This document shows, piece after piece, positions 42,602 to 54,400 of a stretch of DNA of 64,000 nucleotides. A model generated the notes under the pieces. It did not search any database. It worked only from the letters and a program-made list of their open reading frames with translations, and was not told where the DNA came from. Source of the stretch: Halospina denitrificans (lineage in GTDB: Bacteria; Pseudomonadota; Gammaproteobacteria; Pseudomonadales; Oleiphilaceae); assembly GCF_004364635.1 (NCBI RefSeq), contig NZ_SOAX01000002.1:62001-126000 (forward strand), read 5' to 3'. Both the position numbers and the translations under genes were made by a program. The stretch's first letter is position 1; every line of letters starts with the position of its first letter.

Positions 42602-44829
42602 GCCGTCTCCCCTGAAACCTGAATACTCAGCCCCACCTGGTTTGCCAGTTCCACAAAGCCCGGGAAGGACGTGGCAACATTCGCACAGTCGTCAATATCG
42701 ATGGGCCCCGAGGCCCGCAGCGCGGCAACCGCGAAGGCCATGGCAATGCGGTGATCGCCGTGGCTGTCCACCCGGCCGCCCCCGTAGGGGCCACCCTCGA
42801 TCACGATCCCATCGTCGCGCACCTCATGGGTCACCCCGAGCGTTCCCAAGCCGTCGGCCATGACCTGGATGCGGTCGCTCTCCTTCACGCGCAGCTCGGC
42901 CGCGCCCGTCAGTTCAGTGCGACCGCTTGCGTTGGCGGCCGCAATGAAGATGGCCGGGAACTCGTCGATGGCCAGCGGCACCTGGTCTTCCGGAATCCGG
43001 ATCCCGCTCAGCGGCGCATAGCGGATCCGCAGATCGGCAACGGGTTCGCCGCCGGCTTCCCGTTCATCGTGGAGGCTGATGTCCGCGCCCATCTGGCGCA
43101 GTATGTTGATCACCCCGATGCGCGTGGGGTTAACGCCAACATGGCGCAACCACAGGTCCGAACCCTCGGTAATGGCGGCCGCCACGATAAAGAAGGTGGC
43201 CGACGAGATATCCGCCGGCACATCAATGGGCATGGCCGTCAGGGAACCGCCGCCCCGGAGCCGGGCCTTTGCTCCTTCCCGCGCTACCGGATAGCCAAAG
43301 CCGTTGAGCATGCGCTCCGTGTGATCACGGGTTGGCGCGGGTTCCGTAATGATGGTCTCGCCCTCCGCATAGAGCCCCGCCAGCAGCAGGCAGGACTTCA
43401 CCTGGGCACTGGCCACCGGCAGTTCGTAATCAATGCCCTTCAGGCGTTGGTTGCCGGTAATCCGAAGCGGCGGACGCCCACCCTCGGCCGTATCGATGCG
43501 CGCGCCCATGGTGCGCAGGGGTGTGGCCACCCGCTCCATGGGGCGGCGGGTCAGGCTCTCGTCGCCGGTCAGCTCGGCATCGAAGGACTGCGCGGCCATC
43601 AGGCCCGCGAACAGGCGCATGGCGGTACCGGAATTGCCCAGGTAAAGCGGGCCATGAGGCTGCTGCAGGCCATGCAGGCCAACCCCGTGAATCCGCACGA
43701 AGCCCCGTTCCGGCCCTTCAATGGTCACGCCCATGTCGCGGAAGGCCTGGAGCGTGGCCAGGCTGTCCTCGCCCTCAAGAAAGCCCTCCACCTCTGTAAT
43801 GCCATCAGCCAGGGCTCCGAGCATAATGGCGCGGTGGGACATGGACTTGTCGCCGGGCACCCGGATGTCACCCCGGACCGGACCGCCGGCAATGGCGCGG
43901 TAGCGTACCGATTCGTTGTTCATGGTCGTGAGATAGGCCTCGCCTGAAAGCATGCGGGAAAAATGGTCACGCGCCGCCTTGGCGCGGGTAAAGACCTGGA
44001 GCAGCCGGCGCCCGTCGCCGCTTTCAATGGCGCCTCGGAGCTGGTCCAGGTCCTGGGAGAAATGGGTCAGCACTTCCAGCACCGCGTCGCGGTTGGACAG
44101 GAAGATGTCCCGCCACATCACGGGGTCGCTTGCGGCGATGCGGGTGAAGTCGCGGAAACCGCCGGCGGCATAGCGGAAGATGTCCTGGTTGTCCTCCTCG
44201 CCGGCGAGCGTATCCACCAGGGAAAAGGCAATCAGGTGAGGAAGGTGGCTGGTCGCGGCCAGCACTTCATCATGGCGCGCCACCGGCATGGTCAGGACCT
44301 CGGCCCCGCAGGCGGACCAGAAGGCGGCCAGGATCGAAAGTGCCGTTGAGTCCGTCGAGTCCGAGGGAGTCAGGATAACCTTGTGACGCTCAAACAGGGA
44401 GGCGGAAGCGGCGCCTACCCCGTTCTTCTCGGAGCCGGCAATGGGGTGCCCCGGCACCACGTTCGCGGGAAGATGCCCGAAAGCATGTTCCACATCAGCG
44501 ACGAAGCGCCCCTTAACACTGCCCACGTCGGTCAGGATCGCCGTCTCCGGAAGTGTCCCGCGGATACGTTCCAGAACCTCGGCGTTCGCCTGGACCGGAA
44601 CGGCCATCACTACCAGATCAGCGCCGGCAACGGCTTGAGCGGGGTCCGGCTCCACCTCGTCGATAATCCCCAGCGCCAGCCCCTCATCCAGGGACTGCTG
44701 ACGCTCGTCACAGCCGACAACGGTGGCGGCGAGAGCGTTCTGGCGCGCGGCAAGGGCCAGGGAGCCGCCAATCAGGCCCAGGCCGATCACCACCAGCCTC
44801 CGGAAATGCGGCGCATCCCCGCCCGCCAT
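42598..44829 (-). CDS. Prephenate dehydrogenase / EPSP synthase fusion
   Basis: A 743-residue two-domain enzyme. Residues ~8-295 form a TyrA-type prephenate dehydrogenase (VVIGLGLIGGSLALAAR nucleotide-binding loop, GHPIAGSEKNGVGAAS with the catalytic His). Residues ~305-743 form 3-phosphoshikimate 1-carboxyvinyltransferase, AroA (VPGDKSMSHRAIMLGALADG, LGNSGTAMRL, then the DSHGDHRIAM motif). It thus supplies both the tyrosine branch and the shared pre-chorismate step. This fusion is known in Pseudomonas and relatives. The ATG at 44829 overlaps the hisC stop, so the block is translationally coupled. Confidence 0.96.
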   Translation of the reverse strand: MAGGDAPHFRRLVVIGLGLIGGSLALAARQNALAATVVGCDERQQSLDEGLALGIIDEVEPDPAQAVAGADLVVMAVPVQANAEVLERIRGTLPETAILTDVGSVKGRFVADVEHAFGHLPANVVPGHPIAGSEKNGVGAASASLFERHKVILTPSDSTDSTALSILAAFWSACGAEVLTMPVARHDEVLAATSHLPHLIAFSLVDTLAGEEDNQDIFRYAAGGFRDFTRIAASDPVMWRDIFLSNRDAVLEVLTHFSQDLDQLRGAIESGDGRRLLQVFTRAKAARDHFSRMLSGEAYLTTMNNESVRYRAIAGGPVRGDIRVPGDKSMSHRAIMLGALADGITEVEGFLEGEDSLATLQAFRDMGVTIEGPERGFVRIHGVGLHGLQQPHGPLYLGNSGTAMRLFAGLMAAQSFDAELTGDESLTRRPMERVATPLRTMGARIDTAEGGRPPLRITGNQRLKGIDYELPVASAQVKSCLLLAGLYAEGETIITEPAPTRDHTERMLNGFGYPVAREGAKARLRGGGSLTAMPIDVPADISSATFFIVAAAITEGSDLWLRHVGVNPTRIGVINILRQMGADISLHDEREAGGEPVADLRIRYAPLSGIRIPEDQVPLAIDEFPAIFIAAANASGRTELTGAAELRVKESDRIQVMADGLGTLGVTHEVRDDGIVIEGGPYGGGRVDSHGDHRIAMAFAVAALRASGPIDIDDCANVATSFPGFVELANQVGLSIQVSGETA

Positions 44830-45935
44830 CAGGACAGCACCTTTTCCATGGCATCCAGGCAACGCCGGTTCTCCGATTCCAGCCCCACCGACACACGCAG
44901 GTGACGCGGCATGCCATAGGCCCCGATGGGCCGCACGATAACGCCCTCGCGCATCAGGGCGTTGTGAACCTCGTTGGCATCACGCCCGGTATCCACGGCA
45001 ACGAAATTGGCCACGGAAGGAACCACGTCCAGACCCAGGCGCCCGAAACCGTCGCGAAGCTGCTCCAGCCCGGCCCGGTTCACCTCGATGGCCCGCTCAA
45101 GATAGGCATGGTCATCCAGCACCGCCGTGGCGGCCGCCTGGGCCAGGACGCCGGTATTGAAGGGCTGGCGCACGCGGTTGATGACGTCCGCAATCTCCGG
45201 GCTGGAGATACCATAGCCCACCCGCAGGCCGGACAGGCCCCAGGCCTTGGAGAAGGTGCGCGAGACGATGAGATTGGGGAACTCGGACAGCCACTGGACG
45301 CCATCGGCGTATTCCGGGCCCTGCAGGTACTCGCAGTAGGCCTCGTCCAGCACCACGATGACGTTCTCCGGAATCCGCTTCAGGAAGCGGTACACGCCTT
45401 CCTTTTCCACCACGGTTCCGGTGGGGTTGTTCGGGTTGGCCACGAACACCACCCGGGTGCGCTCGGTCACGGCATCCGCCATGGCGTAGAGGTCATGCCC
45501 CCAGTCCACCGCCGGCACCTGGACGCCGGTGGCGCCGATGGCCTGGGTCACGATGGGATAGATGGCAAAGGCGTGCTCGGAATAGACCACTTCCGTGCCT
45601 GGCTCCGCAAAGGCGCGGGCCACGATTTCCAGCACATCATTGGAGCCGTTGCCGAGTGTCAGGCAGTCGCTGCCAACACCAAGGCGTTCCGCCAGCTTCT
45701 GCTTCAGGTGGAAACCGTTGCCGTCCGGATACCGGGTTACCTCGGGGAAGGCCTCCCGGATGGCGGCAAGGGCCTGCTCGCTGGGCCCCAGCGGGTTCTC
45801 GTTACTGGCCAGCTTGATGATATTGGCCGGATCCAGCCCGATCTCCCGGGCCACTTCCTCAATGGGCTTGCCGGGCTGGTAGGGGCTCAGACCCTGGACG
45901 CCCCGGGCAGCAAGCGCCTCGTAATCACAGCTCAT
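44829..45935 (-). CDS. hisC: Histidinol-phosphate aminotransferase
   Basis: A 368-residue class I aminotransferase that acts in histidine synthesis and, in this gene neighbourhood, very probably also in phenylalanine/tyrosine synthesis. Motifs include LASNENPLGPSEQALAAI at residue ~41, NPNNPTG with the PLP Asn, DEAYCEY, and the Schiff-base lysine in SRTFSKAWGLSGLRVGYG. It lies between pheA and the tyrA-aroA fusion with almost no spacing, so its main task here may be aromatic amino acid transamination. Confidence 0.94.
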   Translation of the reverse strand: MSCDYEALAARGVQGLSPYQPGKPIEEVAREIGLDPANIIKLASNENPLGPSEQALAAIREAFPEVTRYPDGNGFHLKQKLAERLGVGSDCLTLGNGSNDVLEIVARAFAEPGTEVVYSEHAFAIYPIVTQAIGATGVQVPAVDWGHDLYAMADAVTERTRVVFVANPNNPTGTVVEKEGVYRFLKRIPENVIVVLDEAYCEYLQGPEYADGVQWLSEFPNLIVSRTFSKAWGLSGLRVGYGISSPEIADVINRVRQPFNTGVLAQAAATAVLDDHAYLERAIEVNRAGLEQLRDGFGRLGLDVVPSVANFVAVDTGRDANEVHNALMREGVIVRPIGAYGMPRHLRVSVGLESENRRCLDAMEKVLS

Positions 45936-45936
45936 G

Positions 45937-47034
45937 TCACAGCACCCCCATCGGGTAGGACCCGAGATGCTTCATTTCCACGCACTGGGCCTCCACCTCG
46001 CCGAGCACCGCCTGTATGGCCTGCTCATCACGGTGGCCCCGGAAATCGATGTAGAAGACGTAGGCCCAGGTCTCGTTGGGCGAGGGCCGGGTCTCGATGC
46101 GGGTCAGGTCGATGCCGTGGCGCTGGAAGGGCTCCAGCAGCCCGTAAAGGGCACCCGGGTTGTTACGCATGGAGACAAGGATGGAAGTCTTGTCCTCACC
46201 GCTGACCGGCACCTCTTCCGTGCCCACAATAAGGAAGCGCGTGGTGTTGTCCGGCCGGTCCTCGATGTTGGCATGGCGGATTTCCAGCCCGTAGAGGGAC
46301 GCCGCCATATCACCGGCGATGGCCGCCGCGCCCTCCTCCAGGCTCGCCAGCCGCGCCGCCTCGGCGTTGCTGCTCACCGTGATCCGTTCCAGCATCGGCC
46401 AGTGGCTGTCCAGCCACTTGCGGCATTGGGCAAAGGACTGCTGGTGGGAATAGACGCGGGTAATGCTGGCAGCATCCGCCTCCGGCGAGACCAGAAGATG
46501 GTGATGGATGCGCAGCTGTACCTCGCCACAGATCTTCAGCGGCGAGCTCATGAACATGTCCAGGGTATGGTTGATCATGCCCTCGGTGGAGTTCTCCACC
46601 GGCACCACGCCGTATTCCGCGTTCCCGGAAGCCACTTCCCGGAAGACGTCATCAATGGCCGCCAGGGGTGTGCTCAGCACGGAGTGGCCGAAGTGCTTCA
46701 GCGCCGCCGCCTGGGTGAAGGTCCCCTCGGGCCCCAGGAAGGCAATGGTCATGGGCTTTTCCAGGGCCAGGCAGGCGGACATCACCTCCCGGAACAGACG
46801 CGCCATTTCCTCGTCCGCCAGCGGGCCCGGATTGCGCTCCTTGATCCGCCTCAGAACGCGGGCTTCGCGTTCCGGGCGGTAGAAGGCCACGGCTTCATCC
46901 GGGTTGGCCTGCTGCTTCACCTCCGCCACCGTGCGCGCGCACTCGGCACGCTCGCTGATCAGTCGCAGCAGCTCGTCATCAATGGTATCGATGCGCTCGC
47001 GGAGTTCACCCAGGCGCGTCTCTTCATCACTCAT
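45937..47034 (-). CDS. pheA: Chorismate mutase / prephenate dehydratase
   Basis: A 365-residue bifunctional enzyme converting chorismate to prephenate and then phenylpyruvate. The N-terminal AroQ-type chorismate mutase (residues ~6-92, LRERIDTIDDELLRLISERA) is followed by the dehydratase domain (from IAFLGPEGTFTQAAALKHFG; the catalytic Thr in DNTTRFLIVG) and a C-terminal ACT domain (residues ~280-360) that binds phenylalanine for feedback inhibition. It begins 2 bp after serC. The usual ESRP-like signature appears as IETRPSPNETWAYVFY in the ACT domain. Confidence 0.97.
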   Translation of the reverse strand: MSDEETRLGELRERIDTIDDELLRLISERAECARTVAEVKQQANPDEAVAFYRPEREARVLRRIKERNPGPLADEEMARLFREVMSACLALEKPMTIAFLGPEGTFTQAAALKHFGHSVLSTPLAAIDDVFREVASGNAEYGVVPVENSTEGMINHTLDMFMSSPLKICGEVQLRIHHHLLVSPEADAASITRVYSHQQSFAQCRKWLDSHWPMLERITVSSNAEAARLASLEEGAAAIAGDMAASLYGLEIRHANIEDRPDNTTRFLIVGTEEVPVSGEDKTSILVSMRNNPGALYGLLEPFQRHGIDLTRIETRPSPNETWAYVFYIDFRGHRDEQAIQAVLGEVEAQCVEMKHLGSYPMGVL

Positions 47035-47036
47035 GA

Positions 47037-48119
47037 TCAGCCTTTTTCTTTTTCAAATCCGGCCATGTAATCAATCAGTGCATCCACGCCCTCTTCCGGC
47101 ATGGCGTTATAGATGCTCGCACGCATACCACCCACGGAGCGGTGCCCCTTGAGGTTCAGCAGGCCGCGCGCCTCCGCGCCTTCCAGGAAGGCCGCGTTCA
47201 GGCTGTCATCGGCCAGGGTAAAGGGCACGTTCATCAACGAGCGGTTCTCCGGGTTAACCGGATTCGCGTAGAACGCGCTCTCATCAATGAAGGAATAGAG
47301 CTTGCTGGCCTTGCGACGATTGCGCTCGGCCATGGCCTCCAGCCCGCCCTGGCGCTTGAGCCACTGGAAGACCAGTCCGGCCAGGTACCAGGCATAGGTG
47401 GGCGGCGTGTTGTACATGGAGTCCGCCTTGTCCGCCACCGCATAGTCCATCATCACGGGCGTGCCCTCGCGGGCGTTGCCGATCAGGTCACGGCGCACGA
47501 TCACCAGCGTCAGGCCGGCGGGGCCGATATTCTTCTGGGCACCGGCGTAGATCATCCCGAAACGCGAGACATCCACGGGCTCGGAGAGGATGGCGGAGGA
47601 CCAGTCGGCCACCAGCGGCACATTGCCCGCCTCCGGGAAGCGATTGTAGGCCAGCCCGCCGATGGTCTCGTTGGGCGTGATGTGCAGGTAGCGCGCGTTG
47701 TCCCGGGTCTGCCACTGGGACGGATCCGGCACATGGGCGTAACCATCCGCTTCCGAGCTGGCCACTTCCTTTACATCCGCCATCCGGGCGGCTTCGGCAA
47801 TGGCCTTGCGGGACCAGACGCCGGTGTTGACGTAGTCCACCGGGTCATTGGGGCCGGCCAGGTTCAACGGCAGCGCCGAGAACTGGCTGCTGGCGCCGCC
47901 CTGCAGGAAGAGCACGGCGTAGTCATCGGGAATGTTCATGAGCTCGCGCAGGTCCTTCTCGGCCTGCTCGGCGATGCCCATGAAGGCCTCGCCCCGGTGG
48001 CTCATTTCCATCACCGACAGGCCGCGGCCCTGCCAGTCCAGCATCTCGTCGCGCGCCTGTTCCAGAACCTCGGCCGGCAATGCGGCCGGCCCGGCGCAGA
48101 AGTTATAGGCTCGTGTCAT
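47037..48119 (-). CDS. serC: Phosphoserine aminotransferase
   Basis: A 360-residue class V aminotransferase converting 3-phosphohydroxypyruvate to phosphoserine, also used in pyridoxal phosphate synthesis. It shows the N-terminal NFCAGPAALPAEVLEQA, FLQGGASSQFSALPLNL and the lysine that binds PLP in YAGAQKNIGPAGLTLVIVR (residue ~195). Length equals E. coli SerC. The start is 3 bp downstream of the gyrA stop. Confidence 0.98.
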   Translation of the reverse strand: MTRAYNFCAGPAALPAEVLEQARDEMLDWQGRGLSVMEMSHRGEAFMGIAEQAEKDLRELMNIPDDYAVLFLQGGASSQFSALPLNLAGPNDPVDYVNTGVWSRKAIAEAARMADVKEVASSEADGYAHVPDPSQWQTRDNARYLHITPNETIGGLAYNRFPEAGNVPLVADWSSAILSEPVDVSRFGMIYAGAQKNIGPAGLTLVIVRRDLIGNAREGTPVMMDYAVADKADSMYNTPPTYAWYLAGLVFQWLKRQGGLEAMAERNRRKASKLYSFIDESAFYANPVNPENRSLMNVPFTLADDSLNAAFLEGAEARGLLNLKGHRSVGGMRASIYNAMPEEGVDALIDYMAGFEKEKG

Positions 48120-48122
48120 GGG

Positions 48123-50690
48123 TTAGTCCTGTTCCACTTCGTCATCGTCATCATCGTTGCCGCTGTCCTCGATCCGCTGGATGCCGACAAGCTTCTCGTC
48201 GTCACCCGTCATGCGGATGAGGCGAACACCCTGGGTATTACGCCCGGTCACCGAGACATCCTCGATGCCGGTCCGCACCAGCGTGCCCTGGTCGGTAATC
48301 AGCATGATCTCATCGCCCTCGAACACCTGCAGCGCACAGACCAGGTCACCGTTACGGTCGGAGCGCTGCATGGCGATCACACCCTGGCTGCCCCGGCTGT
48401 AGGCCGGGAACTCGTCCACGCGGGTGCGCTTGCCGTAGCCGTGCTCGCTGGCCGTGAGGATATAGCCCTCCGGATGCGGCTGGATCAGCGAGACCACCTG
48501 CTGGCCCGGTTTCAGGCGGATGCCGCGCACGCCCCGGGCCGTCCGGCCCATGGAGCGGACCTGGTCCTCGGTGAAGCGCACGGCCTTGCCGGAGGTCGCC
48601 AGCATCATGATCTCGGTACTGCCGTCGGTAATCGCCGCCCCGATGAGGTGGTCGCCTTCATCGAGGTTGGTGGCGATCAGGCCGGCGGAGCGTGGCCGCG
48701 AGAAGTTCTCCAGCGGCGTCTTCTTCACGGTGCCGCTGGCGGTGGCCATGAACACATAGTGGCCTTCCGTGTACTCGCGCACGGGCAGGAAGGTGGAGAT
48801 GCGCTCGTCCTCGTCCAGCGGCAGGATATTGACCATGGGCCGGCCGCGCGAGGTCCGGCTGCCCTGGGGAATCTCGAAGACCCGCAGCCAGTAGACCTTG
48901 CCCTTGTCCGTGAAGCACAGGATGGTGTCGTGGGAGTTCGCCACCAGGATCTTCTCGATGAAGTCCTCATCCTTCATGGCGGTGGCGGACTTGCCACGGC
49001 CGCCACGGCGCTGGGCCCGGTAGTCCTCCAGCGGCTGCGTCTTGGCGTAGCCACTGTGGGAAATGGTCACGACCAGGTCTTCCTCGTCGATCAGGTCCGC
49101 CGTGGTCAGGTCCTGGCGTGAGCTGACGATCTCCGTGCGGCGCGGATCGCTGTATTCCTCGCGGATCTTCTCCAGCTCCTCGCGGATCACGCTCATCAGC
49201 CGGTCCGGATCGCTCAGGATCTCGATCAGCCCCTCGATCTTACCCAGGATTTCCTTGTACTCGCTGAAGAGCTTCTCCTGCTCCATGCCGGTCAGGCGGT
49301 GCAGGCGCAGATCCAGAATGGCCTGGGCCTGCTCCGGCGAGAGCCAGTACTTCCCTTCCCGCAGGCCGTAGCCCTCGGGCAGATCATCGGGGCGGCAGGC
49401 ATCGGGGCCCGCGCGTTCGAGCATCTCGTTCACCTGGCCCGGGCGCCAGCCGTTAGCCAGCAGCTTTTCCTTGGCTTCCGCCGCGGCAGGAGACGACTTG
49501 ATCAGCTCGATGACCTCGTCGATGTTCGCCAGCGCTACGGAGAGGCCTTCCAGGATATGGCCCCGTTCCCGCGCCTTGCGCAGCTCATAGATAGTGCGGC
49601 GAGTGACCACCTCGCGCCGGTGCAGCAGGAAGCGCTCAAGCATCTGCTTGAGGTTCAGGGTGCGCGGCTCGCCATCAACCAGCGCCACGGCGTTAATGCC
49701 GAAGACGTTCTCGAGCTGGGTGTGCTTGAAGAGGTTGTTGACGATCACTTCCGGATTCTCGCCCTTGCGGACTTCCATCACGATCCGGATGCCTTCCTTG
49801 TTGGACTCGTCGCGCAGCTCGGAAATGCCCTCGATGCGCTTTTCCTTGACCAGCTCGGCCACCTTCTCGATCAGCCGCGCCTTGTTCACCTGGTACGGCA
49901 GCTCGTTGAAGACGATGACGTCCTTGCCGGTCTTCTTGTCATGTTCAATGTCGTGGCGGGCGCGCACATAGATGCGGCCACGACCCGTGCGATAGGCCTC
50001 CACAATGCCCGCGCGGCCGCTGATCAGCCCTTCGGTGGGGAAGTCCGGCCCCGGGATGTACTCCATGAGGTCATCCACGGTCAGCTCGTCATTCTCGATC
50101 AGCGCCAGGCAGGCGTTGATGACCTCGCCGATATTATGGGGCGGGATGTTGGTGGCCATGCCCACCGCGATGCCGGAGGCGCCGTTGACCAGGAGGTTCG
50201 GCACCCGCGTGGGCAGTACTTCCGGGATCTGCTCCGTGCCGTCGTAGTTGGGCACGTAATCGACGGTTTCCTTGTCCAGGTCCGCCAGCAGCTCGTGCGC
50301 CAGCTTGCGCATGCGCACCTCGGTGTACCGCATCGCGGCCGCGTTATCGCCGTCGATGGAACCGAAGTTGCCCTGGCCGTCAACCAGGGTGTAGCGCAGG
50401 GAGAAAGGCTGCGCCATGCGCACAATGGTGTCGTAAACGGCGGCGTCACCGTGCGGGTGGTATTTACCGATGACATCACCCACCACACGGGCGGACTTCT
50501 TGTAGGGCTTGTTGTAGTCGTTGCCCAGCTCATCCATTGCGAAGAGCACCCGGCGGTGCACCGGCTTGAGCCCGTCCCGAACGTCCGGGAGGGCCCGGCC
50601 CACGATGACGCTCATGGCGTAATCGAGGTAGGACTGCTTCAGCTCTTCTTCAATGTTGACCGGCAGGATTTCTCTGGCTAGCTCTCCCAT
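48123..50690 (-). CDS. gyrA: DNA gyrase subunit A
   Basis: The 855-residue breakage-reunion subunit of gyrase. The catalytic tyrosine is Tyr122 in [11 protein letters not shown]. The quinolone-determining region reads [19 protein letters not shown], so position 83 is alanine where E. coli has serine, while Asp87 is conserved. The coiled coil and six-bladed C-terminal beta-pinwheel follow, with the GyrA box [10 protein letters not shown] near residue 560, and the end is a short acidic tail. A 160 bp gap separates it from phhB, and it heads the leftward aromatic/serine block. Confidence 0.98.
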   Translation of the reverse strand: MGELAREILPVNIEEELKQSYLDYAMSVIVGRALPDVRDGLKPVHRRVLFAMDELGNDYNKPYKKSARVVGDVIGKYHPHGDAAVYDTIVRMAQPFSLRYTLVDGQGNFGSIDGDNAAAMRYTEVRMRKLAHELLADLDKETVDYVPNYDGTEQIPEVLPTRVPNLLVNGASGIAVGMATNIPPHNIGEVINACLALIENDELTVDDLMEYIPGPDFPTEGLISGRAGIVEAYRTGRGRIYVRARHDIEHDKKTGKDVIVFNELPYQVNKARLIEKVAELVKEKRIEGISELRDESNKEGIRIVMEVRKGENPEVIVNNLFKHTQLENVFGINAVALVDGEPRTLNLKQMLERFLLHRREVVTRRTIYELRKARERGHILEGLSVALANIDEVIELIKSSPAAAEAKEKLLANGWRPGQVNEMLERAGPDACRPDDLPEGYGLREGKYWLSPEQAQAILDLRLHRLTGMEQEKLFSEYKEILGKIEGLIEILSDPDRLMSVIREELEKIREEYSDPRRTEIVSSRQDLTTADLIDEEDLVVTISHSGYAKTQPLEDYRAQRRGGRGKSATAMKDEDFIEKILVANSHDTILCFTDKGKVYWLRVFEIPQGSRTSRGRPMVNILPLDEDERISTFLPVREYTEGHYVFMATASGTVKKTPLENFSRPRSAGLIATNLDEGDHLIGAAITDGSTEIMMLATSGKAVRFTEDQVRSMGRTARGVRGIRLKPGQQVVSLIQPHPEGYILTASEHGYGKRTRVDEFPAYSRGSQGVIAMQRSDRNGDLVCALQVFEGDEIMLITDQGTLVRTGIEDVSVTGRNTQGVRLIRMTGDDEKLVGIQRIEDSGNDDDDDEVEQD

Positions 50691-50850
50691 CGGGAAGTAA
50701 TCCTTTCTGTGTACTGGCGGTTATGGCTGTTGTGGTCCGGCGATCAAGCGCAGCCCGGGCCGGGCGCGCTAAAGCCCGCCATAATATCACAGAAAAGAGG
50801 GATCGTGCGGGTGCGGTTGACCCCTGAACAACCCGCACCCGGGTGGCGGG

Positions 50851-51195
50851 TTACTGCTGCGCGTACAGCTCGTCCGTGCGCGCCGCCATCACGAAATCGT
50901 TGCGGTGCAGACCGCCGATCTTGTGCGTCCACCAGACCACCGTCACCTTGCCGTACTCGGTGACCAGCATCGGGTGATGGTCCTCCTGCTCGGCCAACTC
51001 GCCCACCTGGTTGGTGAACGCCAGCGCCTGGGCAAAATTCCTGAATTTGAAGGTGCGCTCCAGCTGCTCTTCCCCATTGCGGGTCACCATGCGCCACTCC
51101 GGCACATCGGCGCCGAGGCTGCGCTTTTCCTCCTCCGTGGCCAGGGGTGAATCCTTGCTGCAGGCTTCACAGGCCTCATTCTTCAGCTCGCTCAT
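50851..51195 (-). CDS. phhB: 4a-hydroxytetrahydrobiopterin dehydratase (PCD/DCoH)
   Basis: A 114-residue pterin carbinolamine dehydratase that recycles the pterin cofactor of phenylalanine hydroxylase. The conserved core is [20 protein letters not shown], where the paired histidines are catalytic, followed by [14 protein letters not shown] phenylalanine hydroxylase gene is not adjacent in this window, so it may serve one elsewhere. The ATG at 51195 has GGAGTGGG upstream. An N-terminal CEAC pair is unusual and unexplained. Confidence 0.93.
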   Translation of the reverse strand: MSELKNEACEACSKDSPLATEEEKRSLGADVPEWRMVTRNGEEQLERTFKFRNFAQALAFTNQVGELAEQEDHHPMLVTEYGKVTVVWWTHKIGGLHRNDFVMAARTDELYAQQ

Positions 51196-51434
51196 AATAC
51201 CCACTCCATTGATCGCTTAATGGTTTTGTCCTCGCCCCATAATCACGCCCTGAACCCGGACAGTAAAGCCTCCAAATTAACGGTTCGTCATCCTCGACAA
51301 AGCATCGGCGACGGACTACCTTTTCAATTAAGCACCGTAAACTCGGCCGGACCAACCGGTCTCATCAGTTGGGTTGATCGGAGCGCCAGCGCCGACTCGA
51401 GATACGACAAGAAAAAGGAAGGAAGGTCCTACCT

Positions 51435-54400
51435 ATGTACAAAAAAACATTATTGAGCCTTGCCGTGGCATCGTCCGTGGCTCTGACGGGCTGCTTTGAA
51501 GATGCGAATGACAATACCAATGCGGGTTCCCGGGCCAAGATCCAGGACTCGCAGTTCGAGGGTAAGACATACCCGGTCTTCAATCCGGTAACCAGCGAGC
51601 TTCCTGTCCCGAACGATCTTATTTTTGACTCGGAAGCGGGCGACGGCTCATTCGACGTCAGCATCCCGCCCGGCGAGGAAGACAACCCGGTGCTGAATGC
51701 CCTGAACAACCTGAGTGGCGCCTCAACAGTCGCGCCAGCGGTTCTCCGGTTTAACGGCAAGATTGATGCGAGCACGGTCAATTCCCAGTCGTTCATCCTC
51801 GACCCGGAAGGTAATCCGATTCCGAACCCGAACCAGAACGTCTTCCTTCTCGAGACGGAGTACCCCAGCGAAGAACCGGTACGGGCACTGAGCGCGCAGG
51901 AACCGCCTACGTTGCCAGTGGCGCTGACGGCCCAGCTGGCTGGAGGGGCGACCCTGACCGCAGCTCAAAAGCAAGCCGTGGCTGATCTGATCGGTACCGA
52001 CGCCACCCCAGGCAACGCTGGCACTTATCTGGGCAAAATCGCGACCAATCCACGCTTTGACCATGACGTAGTGGAGCTGGACGGCACCTCCGCCCTCCGG
52101 ATACGCCCAAATCAGCCACTGGATCCGCTAAAACGCTATGTGGTAGTCGTCACGAACGAGGTGAAGGACGTCAATGGCGACCCCATTTCCGCTTCGCCCA
52201 CCTACTCCAAGCTGACGGAAGACGACGGGGATCCACTCGGAGGGGCACTTGATACAGTTCGAGGCCTGATCAACAATTTCTGGGAAGCGACAGCTTCAAG
52301 CTATTTTGCCGTGAACAACGGTACCCGTGATGCTTTGGAGATGGATCCGATCAGCGCTGACGATATCGCGGTGAGTTACAGTTTTACGACCAGCGCTGAT
52401 GAAGACATCCTCAGTTACCTCGCCCGGCCCGCTCTGTGGATTGGGGATCAGGTTGAACGGTCGGTAACCACAAGCGCCGCCTCTGCAGCGGTAGAAAGTG
52501 GCGCAAGCGATTTCTCCTCTGTGCGCGATGCGGTAAACACGGCTGTTACCGATTTTACGCCCAGCAAGAACTTTGATAACGATGGTCTGACTCCCTGTAA
52601 TACCGATCAGGACGACGCCACTGACGGTTTCCAGACCAACCTTGGGTCTGGCACTGTTACCTTCGAAAGCAAATTCACTTGCGTCGGCACGCTGGTCAAA
52701 TCAAACCTCAACTCCAATAACATCGAGTTTCCTGAACCGTCTGCGGTAACAGTTGATGTGGATAGCAAAGCAGCTAACGTTGACGCTGTAGAGCAATCGG
52801 TATTGCTTGATAACTTCGTCGACCCAACCGACATCTTGATTCACCACGGCTCTATTACGCTGCCCTATTACCTGAAAGCGCCCAGTTCTTCAGATGGCTC
52901 ACCTATTCGCACCAGCGCGTGGACACCTGACGAGTCCCTTGCTAGCGCAATTGCAAGCGCCACAGGCTTCGATATTCCACAGGCAGACTCTGAGAAGAGC
53001 TCAGTACTGAACTACAACTTCCCATTCCCGGAAAAGCAGAAGGATATCGAAGTCCCACTGCTGACAATGACCAACGCTAACGTCGACGCAAGCACCCTTG
53101 AGAGCAGCGGCACAGACTATCCGGTGGTCATCTTTCAACATGGGATCACAACTGATCGTAGCGCCGCGCTCGCTTTCGGAAGTCAGCTGATCAATGCTTA
53201 TGAAACGGCAACAGGTGGTGGTGATCTTGTGGTCATGGCCATTGACCAGCCGCTACACGGGATTGCGCCGGTTTCTACCGAAGAGCGTCTTGAACTGGCT
53301 GGAACGCTGCTTGCGAGTGCAGACCCCAGCTTCAACACTGAAGAGAACCGAACAGCGATTGTCGAAGGCGATACTCAAACGGTAGTAGATAATACTAATG
53401 GCAATCTCGATTCCGGTACGGTGAACGCCTTTATCGACACAAATACTCGTGCAGGCAGCACCATTGCAGGGATTGATCCGGTCTACGAACAAGCCGGGAT
53501 CAATGGCGACGGTGTAACCGAACGTCATTTCGGGTATAGCGCTAACGAAGCTAATGCCCCGGCTGAGATGAATTTCGATGAATCTGCAGCTTTTGGCTCC
53601 TCCGGGTCACTGTTCATAAACCTGACCAATTTCCTGAACAACCGCGATAATCTGCGGCAGGGCTCGTTAGACATGATGAATCTTCGGGCTTCGCTATCCC
53701 AGCTTAATATTGATGAAAGCAACGTCTATTTTGTGGGCCACTCACTTGGCACCTTGAATGGCGGCGCTTTTGCTGGTTCTGTTGCACGCGCTGTTCAGCG
53801 AACCGATGCAAGCATCCAGTCCTCGTGGACGAATCTGGACTCCCTTGATGTCAGCGGCACCCACCTGATCACGCCGGTTGCTGGCATCACTCGGCTGCTG
53901 GAGAACTCGCCAAGTTTTGCCCCCACTATTCTTGGCGGGCTTCAGCAGGCGGCCGGCCTTAGCCAGGGTGATGCAGACCTGGAAACCTTCCTGAACGTTA
54001 ACCAGAACACTTTGGATACGGTTGATCCGATCAACTTCGCATCAGACTTGAAATCAACCAACATCCTGCTTTCTCAGGTTAACGGCGATAGGACAACTCC
54101 TAATGGTGCGGATACCAGGTACAGCAGTAACGTTGAAATCTACGATACTGCTCCGCTGGAGATCACTTTCCCGAACGGGCTGAATGTGGATTCACCGGCA
54201 GCGCCTCTTAGCGGTTCAGAACCTTTTCAAACACTGCTAGGCGCCACCAATACTGGGACCGCTACAACCGCCACGCCGGCGATCACTCGATATACTAAAG
54301 GTCTCCACGCTACTCCGGTGTTCCCACGCGCGGAAACAGCTGAAGAGGGTGATGTTCTGAAGACCCGTGAAATCGCCCAAGGAGGTGAACCACTGGTCAC

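Noticed and set aside
47142-50681. Long rightward open frames opposite serC and gyrA (up to 659 codons)
   Set aside because: These are antisense artefacts of GC-rich codons; the leftward genes carry all family motifs.
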